A DNA stretch of 27,219 nucleotides from a virus. The notes beneath the pieces are model-generated. The model ran no database searches. It saw nothing but the letters and a program-made list of their open reading frames with translations, and was not told where the DNA came from. The position numbers were made by a program, and so were the translations under genes. Of this stretch, positions 12,432 to 17,843 are shown in pieces. Position 1 is the first letter of the stretch. Each line of letters starts with the position of its first letter. The stretch is taken from the IMG/VR virus record IMGVR_UViG_3300046747_000566, positions 64,001 to 91,219 of that record; one strand, 5' to 3'.

Positions 12432-12979
12432 GGCGCATCTCCCTCTATTGTTTGGAATTGACTCTTTACAAACTTGGCTTCGAAGCACTTGAAGATCTTC
12501 TCAGTGCAGATATCAAGATAGCTTTGCCAATCTTCGAGTTTCTTTGTCTCAGCAATGTCCCGCCAATACGCTCCGTGCTCACCAGAAAGCGCGTCTATGG
12601 CCTCACTGAAGAGGATATGGCTGTTTGTGTCTACCTGTGGGAGGAACTGCGCTATGAACGTCTCAGGACTATTCAGGCCTAGTTGAGTTGCGATGGTGTC
12701 CACCATCCTGTGGAGCAGCTTGGTTTTATCGGCCTTGAGGAAGCTCTGAAGTAGAGCCAGGTCGTAGCCGATGGCATCCTCGCCAGCATTGCGTATCGGG
12801 GCGTCATTGACTGTGACATCGAAATCAAAGCTCACACGCACGCGACGCTTGAGCAACTCTGCTCCTGGCGCTGGCTCTTGTTTTACAACAGGAGCACTCT
12901 GCACGCGCCCAGGACATTTCATTTCTTGCATAAATTGCTCGAATGTGAGTGTTTCTGTGTATCCTTCTTGCTCTTTCAT
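12419..12979 (-). CDS. Hypothetical protein (186 aa)
   Basis: The family is not recognised. The N-terminus contains an acidic helix (TETLTFEQFMQEM) and a proline-rich linker (VVKQEPAPGAELL). A strand-rich segment, RRVRVSFDFDVTVNDAP, then leads into a helical C-terminal half (LLQSFLKADKTKLLHRMVDT, EAIDALSGEHGAYWRDIAET). The phrase VRVSFDFDVTVNDA resembles phage recombination-accessory or nucleotide-binding strands but is not diagnostic. The start at 12979 forms an ATGA overlap with the membrane protein gene upstream, ribosome site AAAGGAGCATCAACA. Confidence 0.6.
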   Translation of the reverse strand: MKEQEGYTETLTFEQFMQEMKCPGRVQSAPVVKQEPAPGAELLKRRVRVSFDFDVTVNDAPIRNAGEDAIGYDLALLQSFLKADKTKLLHRMVDTIATQLGLNSPETFIAQFLPQVDTNSHILFSEAIDALSGEHGAYWRDIAETKKLEDWQSYLDICTEKIFKCFEAKFVKSQFQTIEGDAPWTV

Positions 12980-13191
12980 TGTTGATGCTCCTTTGTTCTT
13001 ACTCGCTGCTTATCGAGAAATGCTGCTATATCTCCGTGCATACGATATGTCTCTTTGTCCTCTTTGTATTCTTTGCAGAGGTATTTAACCACGAGGTACG
13101 GAAAGCAGCAAATCAGGCAAACAGCGAGAGATACTGCAAGCATAATGGCAAGTATGAATGATGCGATCTCTGATAATATGCACTTTATCAT
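12976..13191 (-). CDS. Small membrane protein (71 aa)
   Basis: One long hydrophobic stretch of about 34 residues (ASFILAIMLAVSLAVCLICC then FPYLVVKYLC, about residues 10-39) could form one or two membrane helices. It is followed by a charged cytoplasmic-type tail (KEYKEDKETYRMHGDIAAFL ...). The start at 13191 is ATGA-coupled to the LuxR-type HTH gene and follows AAGGTACTAGC. Its place next to a HTH-only regulator could mean a sensor-regulator pair, which is speculative. Confidence 0.65.
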   Translation of the reverse strand: MIKCILSEIASFILAIMLAVSLAVCLICCFPYLVVKYLCKEYKEDKETYRMHGDIAAFLDKQRVRTKEHQQ

Positions 13192-13409
13192 GCTAGTACC
13201 TTCCCATACTCGTGTTCCAATGCGTACTTGGTGAGGAGATCTTTCCTGTGTATGCCTGTCTTTTTCATGATGTTTTCGATATGGCGATTTACCGTCTTGA
13301 GGCTAATGCCCAATATATCACGCATTTCATTGTAGTTGTGGAAGTTGGCTAGGAGGTGAAGGATTTCCTTTTCACGTTGCGTTATCTCATGTGTCATCAT
13401 TTCTTGCAT
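13188..13409 (-). CDS. LuxR/GerE-type HTH-only protein (73 aa)
   Basis: It is a bare LuxR-type domain: ITQREKEILHLLANFHNYNE (9-28), then MRDILGISLKTVNRHIENIM (29-48) and KKTGIHRKDLL. Typical residues are the TxREKEIL start and the KTVxRHIxNIxKKTGI recognition helix. It has no sensory domain. It is the first gene of the long leftward operon behind an operator-bearing promoter, so it may be its autoregulator. The ribosome site is AGAGGAATAAGAC. It is related in type but not closely in sequence to the protein at 8179-8433. Confidence 0.88.
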   Translation of the reverse strand: MQEMMTHEITQREKEILHLLANFHNYNEMRDILGISLKTVNRHIENIMKKTGIHRKDLLTKYALEHEYGKVLA

Positions 13410-13468
13410 GTCTTATTCCTCTATCTGTCACTATCCACGCTCTGGGGAGAGCGATTGACAACTCTGTG

Positions 13469-13484
13469 TGGGACAGTATACCCA
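13469..13484. promoter_or_regulatory. Operator, minus strand TGGGTATACTGTCCCA
   Basis: It shares TGGGTATA and CCCA with the site at 13505-13520, in the same 16-bp frame and orientation. It covers the -10 box of the leftward operon promoter, so a bound protein should repress. Candidate binders are the LuxR-type protein just downstream or the XRE protein. Confidence 0.55.
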
Positions 13485-13503
13485 ACTGTCGTTATTTTGT
13501 CTT
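13475..13503 (-). promoter_or_regulatory. Promoter of the long leftward operon
   Basis: Minus strand AAGACA (13498-13503) and TATACT (13475-13480) are 17 bp apart: four of six -35 bases and five of six -10 bases match the consensus. Transcripts would start near 13468 and run into the LuxR-type gene at 13409. It is flanked and overlapped by the two TGGGTATA operators. Confidence 0.55.
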
Positions 13504-13504
13504 T

Positions 13505-13520
13505 TGGGTAAATATACCCA
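13505..13520. promoter_or_regulatory. Operator, minus strand TGGGTATATTTACCCA
   Basis: It has inverted arms TGGGTA and TACCCA around TATT and lies just upstream of the -35 box. Its centre is 36 bp from the other site. This pairing suggests cooperative binding by a dimeric regulator. Confidence 0.55.
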
Positions 13521-13558
13521 TTTTATGGCGTATGATAAGCCTGAGCCGTACGGGGAAG

Positions 13559-13611
13559 CGGGTTTAGCAATTTTTTGGCTCAACACTTTGCAGGAGGATT
13601 GCCTAAACCCG
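13559..13611. repeat. Long imperfect inverted repeat
   Basis: Arms CGGGTTTAGCAAT (13559-13571) and ATTGCCTAAACCCG (13598-13611) pair over 13 positions with one bulged C, separated by 26 bases. No U-tract follows on either strand. It could be a structured untranslated RNA or a protein-binding site; I see no transposase nearby. Confidence 0.4.
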
Positions 13612-13899
13612 TTACTGCCAGATGTGCGCATGTATGTATGCGGTAAATACACATGCACCTATGTGCAATTTGTACATGTCCAAAAAAGCACAAAGAGACC
13701 TGGGGATGAGGGACTGCAATGTTGTAAGATACTATTAAATAAATAGTGTACCTTGCGGAGATAGGTTGTTGTTCACGTGGGAGACACCTCTTTTCTCTTC
13801 TCTGAAAAAATAATCACGGTGTAAACTGAGTAATTGAAATAAATTACACTTATAATTGTGCCTGAAAAAAGGCTATTGCACGTAGGGGGTACCTGTAGA

Positions 13900-13943
13900 G
13901 ATTTGGTAAAGATGTGGTGAAGATTTGGGGGTGATTGGTTGAG
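13900..13943. repeat. Four tandem 11-bp repeats
   Basis: The units are GATTTGGTAAA, GATGTGGTGAA, GATTTGGGGGT and GATTGGTTGAG, degenerate around GATTTGGTGAA. A period of one helical turn places successive units on the same DNA face, as for direct-repeat activator or initiator sites. The array lies beyond the XRE-gene terminator and upstream of the long operon's promoter by about 400 bp. Confidence 0.5.
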
Positions 13944-13959
13944 GTTTCGCAACCACGCC

Positions 13960-13989
13960 AAAAAAGCCGCTAGTTACTAACTAACAGCT
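13960..13989 (-). terminator. Terminator after the XRE repressor gene
   Basis: On the minus strand an 11-bp stem (AGCTGTTAGTT with TAACTAGCGGCT side, two G-U pairs, 3-base loop) is followed directly by six T. It would end the XRE transcript about 90 bases after its stop codon. Confidence 0.7.
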
Positions 13990-14078
13990 CGTGCGTCTTC
14001 TAATTTAGATGCGTTTCAACTCTTGAGGCTTCGCGTCTTTACTGGTCTGCCAGCTTAGTTTCCCACTGCTCTGGCAGG

Positions 14079-14294
14079 CTAGACCCCTAGATCCTTAAAA
14101 AAGTCTTCTACTTTCACACCCAGTATCTTGGCAAGCGGTTCTAGCTTGGCTATATTCGGTGAATTCCTGCCAGACTCCCAATAGCGGATTGTCCGAGCAT
14201 CTGCTATTTCCATAGTTTCTGCTAATTCTTCCTGTGTCATTCCACGCATTTCTCGAATCTGCTTTAACCTTTGTCCAAAGAGCCGTTTTAGCAT
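14079..14294 (-). CDS. XRE-family (Cro/C1) repressor-like protein (71 aa)
   Basis: A compact HTH_3 protein: FGQRLKQIREMRGMTQEELA (6-25), ETMEIADARTIRYWESGRNS (26-45) and PNIAKLEPLAKILGVKVEDF (46-65), ending FFKDLGV. All five helices of the Cro/C1 fold are present and there is no extra sensor domain. It is the only gene in its own transcription unit, with a terminator at 13960-13989. It has a leader containing paired AGTCTAGT sites (14331-14379), which may be its own operators. The two antirepressor-like genes on this element may act on it. The start at 14294 follows AAGGCATTTC. Confidence 0.88.
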   Translation of the reverse strand: MLKRLFGQRLKQIREMRGMTQEELAETMEIADARTIRYWESGRNSPNIAKLEPLAKILGVKVEDFFKDLGV

Positions 14295-14330
14295 GAAATG
14301 CCTTATGCAAATTTTGGCTCATTGTAATCT

Positions 14331-14379
14331 AGTCTAGTTGCTTCTACCAGGACTAAATTCGTCCTCTTGGCAGTCTAGT
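14331..14379. promoter_or_regulatory. Paired AGTCTAGT sites upstream of the XRE gene
   Basis: AGTCTAGT occurs at 14331-14338 and 14372-14379, 41 bp apart. Between them is a GAC ... GTC repeat. The motif is close to palindromic (ACTAGACT on the other strand). A weak TACAAT (minus strand, 14322-14327) lies next to the first copy. Autoregulatory operators of the XRE repressor are the simplest reading. Confidence 0.45.
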
Positions 14380-14388
14380 GGTTGCGAA

Positions 14389-14449
14389 ATCTTAACAATT
14401 GTAAAATAAAAACCAATTGTTAAGATGCGGAAAATAAAAACCAATTGTT
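14389..14449. repeat. Nested inverted and direct repeats around CAATTGTT
   Basis: A perfect 13-bp inverted repeat (ATCTTAACAATTG at 14389-14401 with CAATTGTTAAGAT at 14414-14426) interlocks with a perfect 19-bp direct repeat AAAATAAAAACCAATTGTT (14403-14421 and 14431-14449, 28 bp apart). The block lies between the antirepressor terminator and the XRE promoter region and is very AT-rich. Confidence 0.6.
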
Positions 14450-14461
14450 GCTCATGGCGAC

Positions 14462-14495
14462 AAAAAAAGAAGACCGAGCCATTAACCCGGTCTTC
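14462..14495 (-). terminator. Rho-independent terminator after the ORF6N gene
   Basis: Minus strand: 8-bp stem GAAGACCG / CGGTCTTC with an 11-base loop, followed by seven T (14468-14462). It lies 30 bp beyond the stop of the ORF6N-domain gene and would close that operon. Confidence 0.85.
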
Positions 14496-14524
14496 CGTGC
14501 TGGTGAACGCTTTGGCTTTTAGTG

Positions 14525-15346
14525 TTAGCTCACATCTTTTGAAATGTTCATGCGTGGTAGACCATCTGGCAGACTGCCATTAAAGTATGCTGGAAGGATC
14601 ACAGGAGCATACCACAGTTCCCAGAAGTTGCTACAATCTCCAGCATACAAGTTTGCATAGTGCTTCACATCGTAGACATTTTTTCTTTTAGAGTCTACGA
14701 TGTGACCCACCTCTAAAATCTTTAATTTGTTGTATGCATGCTCTGGTGATATGTTGCAATTTTTGAGCTGTCCTGATTTGTCTGCTTGCAACCAACGCGC
14801 AAAGTATTGCCCAAAGCTGATATCTATCCTGGCACGTTCGCTGGGTATCATGCCACTAAGATCAACATAGATTAGCTTTTGCAGCACGAATGCAGAGATG
14901 GAAAAGTACCCTGGTTGTATCTGCTTCATGTTCAGTTGGCGTAGTTGCTCGGCTTCCTCAGTCCAGGGGAAACGGCGGGTTTGTTCTTGCTTTTGTTGCT
15001 GCTGTACAACGAAGTACGATTTGCGAAGTTCTCTAAAAACTTCGAGTGCTCTGTCATTTTGCAGAGATTTCGCATGCATTAGCGCACCGTACTCTGTCCA
15101 GAGGTAGAGGATATTTGCTCGTCTAAACGAACCTTCAATTTGAGGGTTCGTTCTTTTCAGCTCAGCTTTAAACTGTTTCAGCTCAGCACCTTGCAAAACG
15201 TAGTAATCCTCACCGAGGATAAAGTTTCTTGGGTTGCGACGAAAGTTTTGCGAGATCGTATCGTCATCGGTCTTGTAGAACTCTGCGAGCTGAAATGTAA
15301 ACATGATTCGCTGGTTGTTGTGTTCAACAATGATTAAGTCTTTCAA
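14525..15346 (-). CDS. ORF6N-domain antirepressor-like protein (273 aa), probable TTG start
   Basis: The N-terminal about 100 residues match the ORF6N domain of phage antirepressors: LIIVEHNNQRIMFTFQLAEF, YKTDDDTISQNFRRNPRNFI, LGEDYYVLQGAELKQFKAEL, then LYLWTEYGALMHAKSL. The rest is a separate C-terminal region (YFSISAFVLQKLIYVDLSGM ... ERARIDISFGQYFARWL) with no recognised match. Such proteins are thought to oppose lysogenic repressors. I prefer a TTG start at 15346 because AGGAGA lies 7 bases before it and the domain begins right there; the ATG at 15376 has no ribosome site. It is the last gene of an operator-controlled unit (promoter 15942-15970) and is followed by a terminator. Confidence 0.85.
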   Translation of the reverse strand: MKDLIIVEHNNQRIMFTFQLAEFYKTDDDTISQNFRRNPRNFILGEDYYVLQGAELKQFKAELKRTNPQIEGSFRRANILYLWTEYGALMHAKSLQNDRALEVFRELRKSYFVVQQQQKQEQTRRFPWTEEAEQLRQLNMKQIQPGYFSISAFVLQKLIYVDLSGMIPSERARIDISFGQYFARWLQADKSGQLKNCNISPEHAYNKLKILEVGHIVDSKRKNVYDVKHYANLYAGDCSNFWELWYAPVILPAYFNGSLPDGLPRMNISKDVS

Positions 15347-15442
15347 AGTCCGATCTCCTAATGCTAACGCTTGCATAGAGGCGACCAGACTGTTAAAATC
15401 TAATCAGCCCAAGGCAAGCAATGTTTTGTTCTTGTGTTGGCT

Positions 15443-15475
15443 CCAAGCGTGTAGTTTTCGAGGCCGTGCGCTTGG
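15443..15475. repeat. Hairpin in the leader before the ORF6N gene
   Basis: Arms CCAAGCG and CGCTTGG with a 19-base loop. Further CTTGG/CCAAG elements nearby (CTTGCCTTGGGC on the minus strand) could form alternative pairings, so a switch in the 137-base gap before the antirepressor is possible. No U-tract is seen. Confidence 0.35.
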
Positions 15476-15483
15476 GGCGTCCG

Positions 15484-15681
15484 CTATTCCACCTTCGTGC
15501 GGTGATGTTTCCAGTGAGCTGCTAACCACTTTTGGAAGACATCAGACTCATCATCAATGAGCCAGATGTGACCAGACTTGCGAGCAGCAACACCGAATAT
15601 CCCGTCTTTCACTGCTTTCTGCAATGCAGAGCCACGAACCTTTAGCCCATACTCTGCTGCAACTTCATTAAGCGTCTTCAT
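15484..15681 (-). CDS. Small HTH-like DNA-binding protein (65 aa)
   Basis: A small protein resembling phage HTH/excisionase-type folds: KTLNEVAAEYGLKVRGSALQ (2-21) as the helix pair, then KAVKDGIFGVAARKSGHIWL (22-41) as the wing, and DDESDVFQKWLAAHWKHHRT. The basic, His-rich end may contact DNA. The start at 15681 is taken from the MKTLNEVAAE motif; the ribosome site is weak (GAGACGGACGAAG) and translation is probably coupled to the upstream gene, which it overlaps by 14 bp. It may be a Cro-like or Xis-like factor; not certain. Confidence 0.6.
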   Translation of the reverse strand: MKTLNEVAAEYGLKVRGSALQKAVKDGIFGVAARKSGHIWLIDDESDVFQKWLAAHWKHHRTKVE

Positions 15682-15880
15682 CTTCGTCCGTCTCGTATCC
15701 AAGACCATTGATAACTTGGACAGCTTGTCCAATCTGATCAGGACTCACAAATACAGAGGACTCCTTGCCTAGAGATGCTGCCTCTTCAGGATTGGTCTGA
15801 ATACCAGCATTTACTAGAGCTGTATTGATATCACTGATATCACTGTCAAAACCGATAACCCTAATTTCGTAGTTAACCAT
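15668..15880 (-). CDS. Small acidic hypothetical protein (70 aa)
   Basis: The family is not recognised. It has an alpha/beta pattern, VNYEIRVIGFDSDISDINTA then SVFVSPDQIGQAVQVINGLG, and an acidic end YETDEDEDA whose codons overlap the next start. Such acidic tails occur in DNA mimics and antirepressors, but this is only suggestive. The start at 15880 follows AAAAGAGAACAAACAAA, a weak site. First gene of the unit transcribed from the palindrome-bearing promoter at 15942-15970. Confidence 0.6.
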   Translation of the reverse strand: MVNYEIRVIGFDSDISDINTALVNAGIQTNPEEAASLGKESSVFVSPDQIGQAVQVINGLGYETDEDEDA

Positions 15881-15941
15881 TTTGTTTGTTCTCTTTTCTT
15901 GCTTATTTATCGGAAAGCTCATTGCTCTCTCAACTGTCCTA

Positions 15942-15970
15942 ATTATATTCTGCATGTGCAGAAATGTCAA
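15942..15970 (-). promoter_or_regulatory. Perfect promoter with a palindrome filling its spacer
   Basis: Minus strand TTGACA (15965-15970), 17-bp spacer, TATAAT (15942-15947): a full consensus promoter. The spacer carries the 16-bp inverted repeat TTCTGCATGTGCAGAA (15948-15963; arms of 7, centre TG). A repressor dimer bound there would exclude RNA polymerase. It controls the unit that ends in the ORF6N antirepressor. Confidence 0.85.
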
Positions 15971-16041
15971 GCGGTTTTGAGGTCAATTTTGCTCAACTAC
16001 TAAAACCCATCATACCTCTCATGCATCTTGCCAGAGAGCAC

Positions 16042-16081
16042 AAAAAAGAGCAGATGCTCTATGTGGACTAGCATCTGCTCT
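16042..16081 (-). terminator. Terminator after the papain-like protease gene
   Basis: Minus strand: 12-bp perfect stem AGAGCAGATGCT / AGCATCTGCTCT with an 11-base loop, followed by a run of T (16047-16042). It lies 13 bp beyond the protease stop codon and closes the three-gene module. Confidence 0.9.
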
Positions 16082-16094
16082 GGAGAACAAAACT

Positions 16095-16856
16095 TTATCC
16101 TACGGTCTTTATAACCCAAAAATCGCTTGATAACTGACTATTCATCAGATAAGCATAAGGCATCTCAAAATAGCCCTTTATTCCCCATTGATCAGACCAA
16201 GAGTTCCTGCACGTAAATCGCTGTTTTGCATCATCAAATCCTACTGCGACAACAGCGTGTCCGCCTAATAATTGCTCATTTGGTAGTGGCATGGGCACAA
16301 TGCCACGTCCAGCCACATCTTGGCTCTCGAAGCTGCTATAGACACTAAAACCAAAAACGAAAACATTTCCAGATGCTAGGCACGCTTTCATCTGGGTAAG
16401 GTCACGTTGTACGCGCTGGTAGAAGAGCGCACGGTCCTTTAATGCGTCTGTGTAGCACTGAGAAGTGGGTCTCGTGGCAAACTGGTTAATGTCGTATACC
16501 CATTCGGTCTCTGGGCAATCGCCATACGTTGCAGCTGCCTTGATCATGTCCCTGATCGTAGCGCCGGCATCGACCGTCTTTGTGTTCTTGGACCTGGAAT
16601 TGTAGTAGAGAAAGAGGTGTGAGGTCACAAAGTCAGGTAGCCCCTGCTTTATCCGGTCGAAGCGAATGGCGGCTCCACCTGCAAAACTTGTACAGGAGCC
16701 CAATGAACCTTGATCCTCTATCGGCGGACACTGCGGTCTCAAGTCCACGCTAGACGGCAAGTGGCCTGCATACATTCCAGGAAAACTTGCTTTGTAAACG
16801 TGATCTCTGTGGTCGGGAAGATCAGGGACCCATCCGTATCTTTTCGTTTCTGGCAC
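16095..16856 (-). CDS. Papain-family (C1A) cysteine protease (253 aa), GTG start
   Basis: A complete papain-like catalytic set is visible: Q49 of the oxyanion hole and C55 in PPIEDQGSLGSCTSFAGGAA, H200 in LLGGHAVVAVGFDD, N218 in CRNSWSDQWGIKGYF. The start RYGWVPDLPDHRDHVY (6-21) is typical of bacterial C1A proteins. No signal peptide, propeptide of eukaryotic length or membrane segment is seen, so it probably works in the cytoplasm. It starts at GTG 16856 behind AAGGAAACTAGC, one base after the stop of the Acb2/Tad1-like gene. Its substrate is unknown; the neighbour suggests a part in host takeover or counter-defence, which is inference. Confidence 0.9.
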   Translation of the reverse strand: MPETKRYGWVPDLPDHRDHVYKASFPGMYAGHLPSSVDLRPQCPPIEDQGSLGSCTSFAGGAAIRFDRIKQGLPDFVTSHLFLYYNSRSKNTKTVDAGATIRDMIKAAATYGDCPETEWVYDINQFATRPTSQCYTDALKDRALFYQRVQRDLTQMKACLASGNVFVFGFSVYSSFESQDVAGRGIVPMPLPNEQLLGGHAVVAVGFDDAKQRFTCRNSWSDQWGIKGYFEMPYAYLMNSQLSSDFWVIKTVG

Positions 16857-16857
16857 G

Positions 16858-17097
16858 CTAGTTTCCTTCCTGCTCGTTACGAGCTATAGCAGCATTCGCA
16901 AACATAATAGCTTGCTCAAGATTAGTGAGAGCTAACGACTGCTCACGTGAGACGGGAGTGCTCTCTACGATCTTGATAGCGAGGAGCCTGCCAGCCTCAC
17001 GTAAGGCCGCGTAACGTGCTAGCTGATCACTGTGTGGACTGTGATATATGAAATCATTGTTAATGCGCTTAATGATGTCTTCTTTTGTCGGTTGCAT
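16858..17097 (-). CDS. Acb2/Tad1 hairpin-type protein (79 aa), putative cyclic-nucleotide sponge
   Basis: It matches the hairpin-domain pattern of anti-CBASS (Acb2) and anti-Thoeris (Tad1) proteins: FIYHSPHSDQLARY (16-29), LREAGRLLAIKI (32-43), and the strongly conserved end SREQSLALTNLE (50-61), ANAAIARNE (67-75). Characterised members sequester cyclic oligonucleotide or ADP-ribose-derived signals and so blunt host immunity; the ligand cannot be told from sequence. The start at 17097 follows AAGGAGTAAAAAC; upstream ATGs lack sites and would run into the previous gene. It sits between a 52-aa protein and a papain-like protease in one transcription unit. Confidence 0.85.
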   Translation of the reverse strand: MQPTKEDIIKRINNDFIYHSPHSDQLARYAALREAGRLLAIKIVESTPVSREQSLALTNLEQAIMFANAAIARNEQEGN

Positions 17098-17113
17098 GTT
17101 TTTACTCCTTAAT

Positions 17114-17272
17114 CTACTTGCACTCTTTGATATCATACAAACGATTCCCGCATTTATCAAAGACCACAACGGAAAAGCCCTTTTCTTTTAGCTTGTCGGT
17201 CTTTTCCTTCATTTCCGCGTAAGTATCTACCATTGTTTCCTTCCCAGTGTTGATATTTTTAATCTTGAACAT
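17114..17272 (-). CDS. Small hypothetical protein (52 aa)
   Basis: A 52-codon frame with the strong ribosome site GGAGGAGGAACCG. The protein begins MFKIKNINTGKETMVDTYAE, continues with a charged helix (MKEKTDKLKEKGF) and a strand SVVVFDKCGNRLYDI, ending KECK. A beta-alpha-beta small fold is likely. It is the first gene of the module with the Acb2/Tad1-like protein, 16 bp upstream of that gene's start, and may be another host-interaction protein. No family is recognised. Confidence 0.7.
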   Translation of the reverse strand: MFKIKNINTGKETMVDTYAEMKEKTDKLKEKGFSVVVFDKCGNRLYDIKECK

Positions 17273-17299
17273 CGGTTCCTCCTCCATAAGCTTATGCTC

Positions 17300-17308
17300 A
17301 TTATACCA
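17300..17308 (-). promoter_or_regulatory. Extended -10 promoter of the Acb2/Tad1-like module
   Basis: Minus strand TGGTATAAT: a perfect TATAAT (17300-17305) with the TGn extension, lying 27 bp before the ATG at 17272. No good -35 box is seen. With terminators at 17346-17371 upstream and 16042-16081 downstream it makes the three genes an independent unit. Confidence 0.65.
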
Positions 17309-17345
17309 TGCAGATGTGTGGATGAACGTTCAGAAACAGGACAAC

Positions 17346-17371
17346 AAAAAAGCTAGGCCGAAACCTAGCTT
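17346..17371 (-). terminator. Terminator after 17414-17653, followed by a module promoter
   Basis: Minus strand stem AAGCTAGG / CCTAGCTT with a 6-base loop, then T-run. A second tight hairpin, CCCGCAA / TTGCGGG (17382-17396), lies just before it in the transcript. Together they end the operon that starts at 20910. Confidence 0.85.
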
Positions 17372-17413
17372 GAATTTGTACCCCGCAATTTGCGGGTCGC
17401 AAAATCGAGCCCG

Positions 17414-17653
17414 TCAGCTCATCCTGCAATGCCTATCCTGTAGCTCTCGATCCATGTCGTTCATTGAATCGAGAATATATTTTATCTCAGCTCGTACCTC
17501 TTTTGGTACAAGAGAGCCTTTCGGGTGTTGGCGTCTAATCGTCTGCATTCTATAATGCCAACGGTCGAGGAGACATAAGCACTTCTCATCAGTGTACAGA
17601 CTCCATTCCGCATCTTCCAAGAGGAATAATTGCTTCATATCTACTGCGTTCAT
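17414..17653 (-). CDS. Hypothetical helical protein (79 aa)
   Basis: The family is not recognised. It is helical throughout, with MKQLFLLEDAEWSLYTDEKC, LCLLDRWHYRMQTIRRQHPK and VRAEIKYILDSMNDMDRELQ. Weak resemblance to the 72-aa protein at 7734-7952 is noted there. The start at 17653 follows TAGGAGAGAT. It is the last gene before the operon terminator. Confidence 0.6.
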   Translation of the reverse strand: MNAVDMKQLFLLEDAEWSLYTDEKCLCLLDRWHYRMQTIRRQHPKGSLVPKEVRAEIKYILDSMNDMDRELQDRHCRMS

Positions 17654-17660
17654 ATCTCTC

Positions 17661-17843
17661 CTAAGCTATTTGCTTTTCTTGCCGCTCAATTAACTGATAG
17701 AGCAGCACTAGAATATCATCGGTGATCGCTGTTCTCTTGATATCCCCCTTGGCTATCGCGTTCTGAATAGCCAGAGTACGTTTAGCGGGATCGAATGCAG
17801 GGATGGGCACGAATAGCTTTTTGCTGTTAGTTGATGCTGGCAT
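17661..17843 (-). CDS. Small hypothetical protein (60 aa)
   Basis: The family is not recognised. The first half is basic (MPASTNSKKLFVPIPAFDPA), and the second half is a long helix (DDILVLLYQLIERQEKQIA) that could dimerise. Its ATG follows the stop of the upstream zinc-ribbon gene without a gap, with GGAGG ten bases before it, so the two are coupled. Confidence 0.6.
   Translation of the reverse strand: MPASTNSKKLFVPIPAFDPAKRTLAIQNAIAKGDIKRTAITDDILVLLYQLIERQEKQIA

Larger units (their letters stand above)
13410..14078. other. 669-bp non-coding regulatory region
   Basis: The stretch lies between the start of the LuxR-type gene and the stop of the XRE repressor gene. It holds the promoter and paired operators of the long operon (13469-13520), an imperfect inverted repeat (13559-13611), a TGTGCAT/ACATG-rich part (about 13620-13680), an inverted repeat GTGTAA ... 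TTACAC with inner GTAATT ... AATTAC (about 13820-13850), four tandem 11-mers (13900-13943), the terminator of the XRE gene (13960-13989) and its about 90-base 3' UTR with a CTGCCAG/CTGGCAG repeat. The open frames here (e.g. 13468-13746 on +) lack ribosome sites and look random. Confidence 0.6.

Noticed and set aside
13559-13611. Terminal inverted repeats of a small transposon
   Set aside because: The arms are only 26 bp apart with no target duplication seen and no coding capacity; a structured RNA or binding site is more likely.
13468-13746. 92-codon plus-strand frame in the non-coding region
   Set aside because: No ribosome site, it overlaps the operators of the leftward promoter, and the composition is irregular (Cys/Tyr/Gln-rich).
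15347-15483. Possible tRNA or structured RNA gene before the antirepressor
   Set aside because: There is a CCAAGCG/CGCTTGG stem, but no T-arm GTTC-A motif in place, no cloverleaf and no CCA-like end could be assembled.
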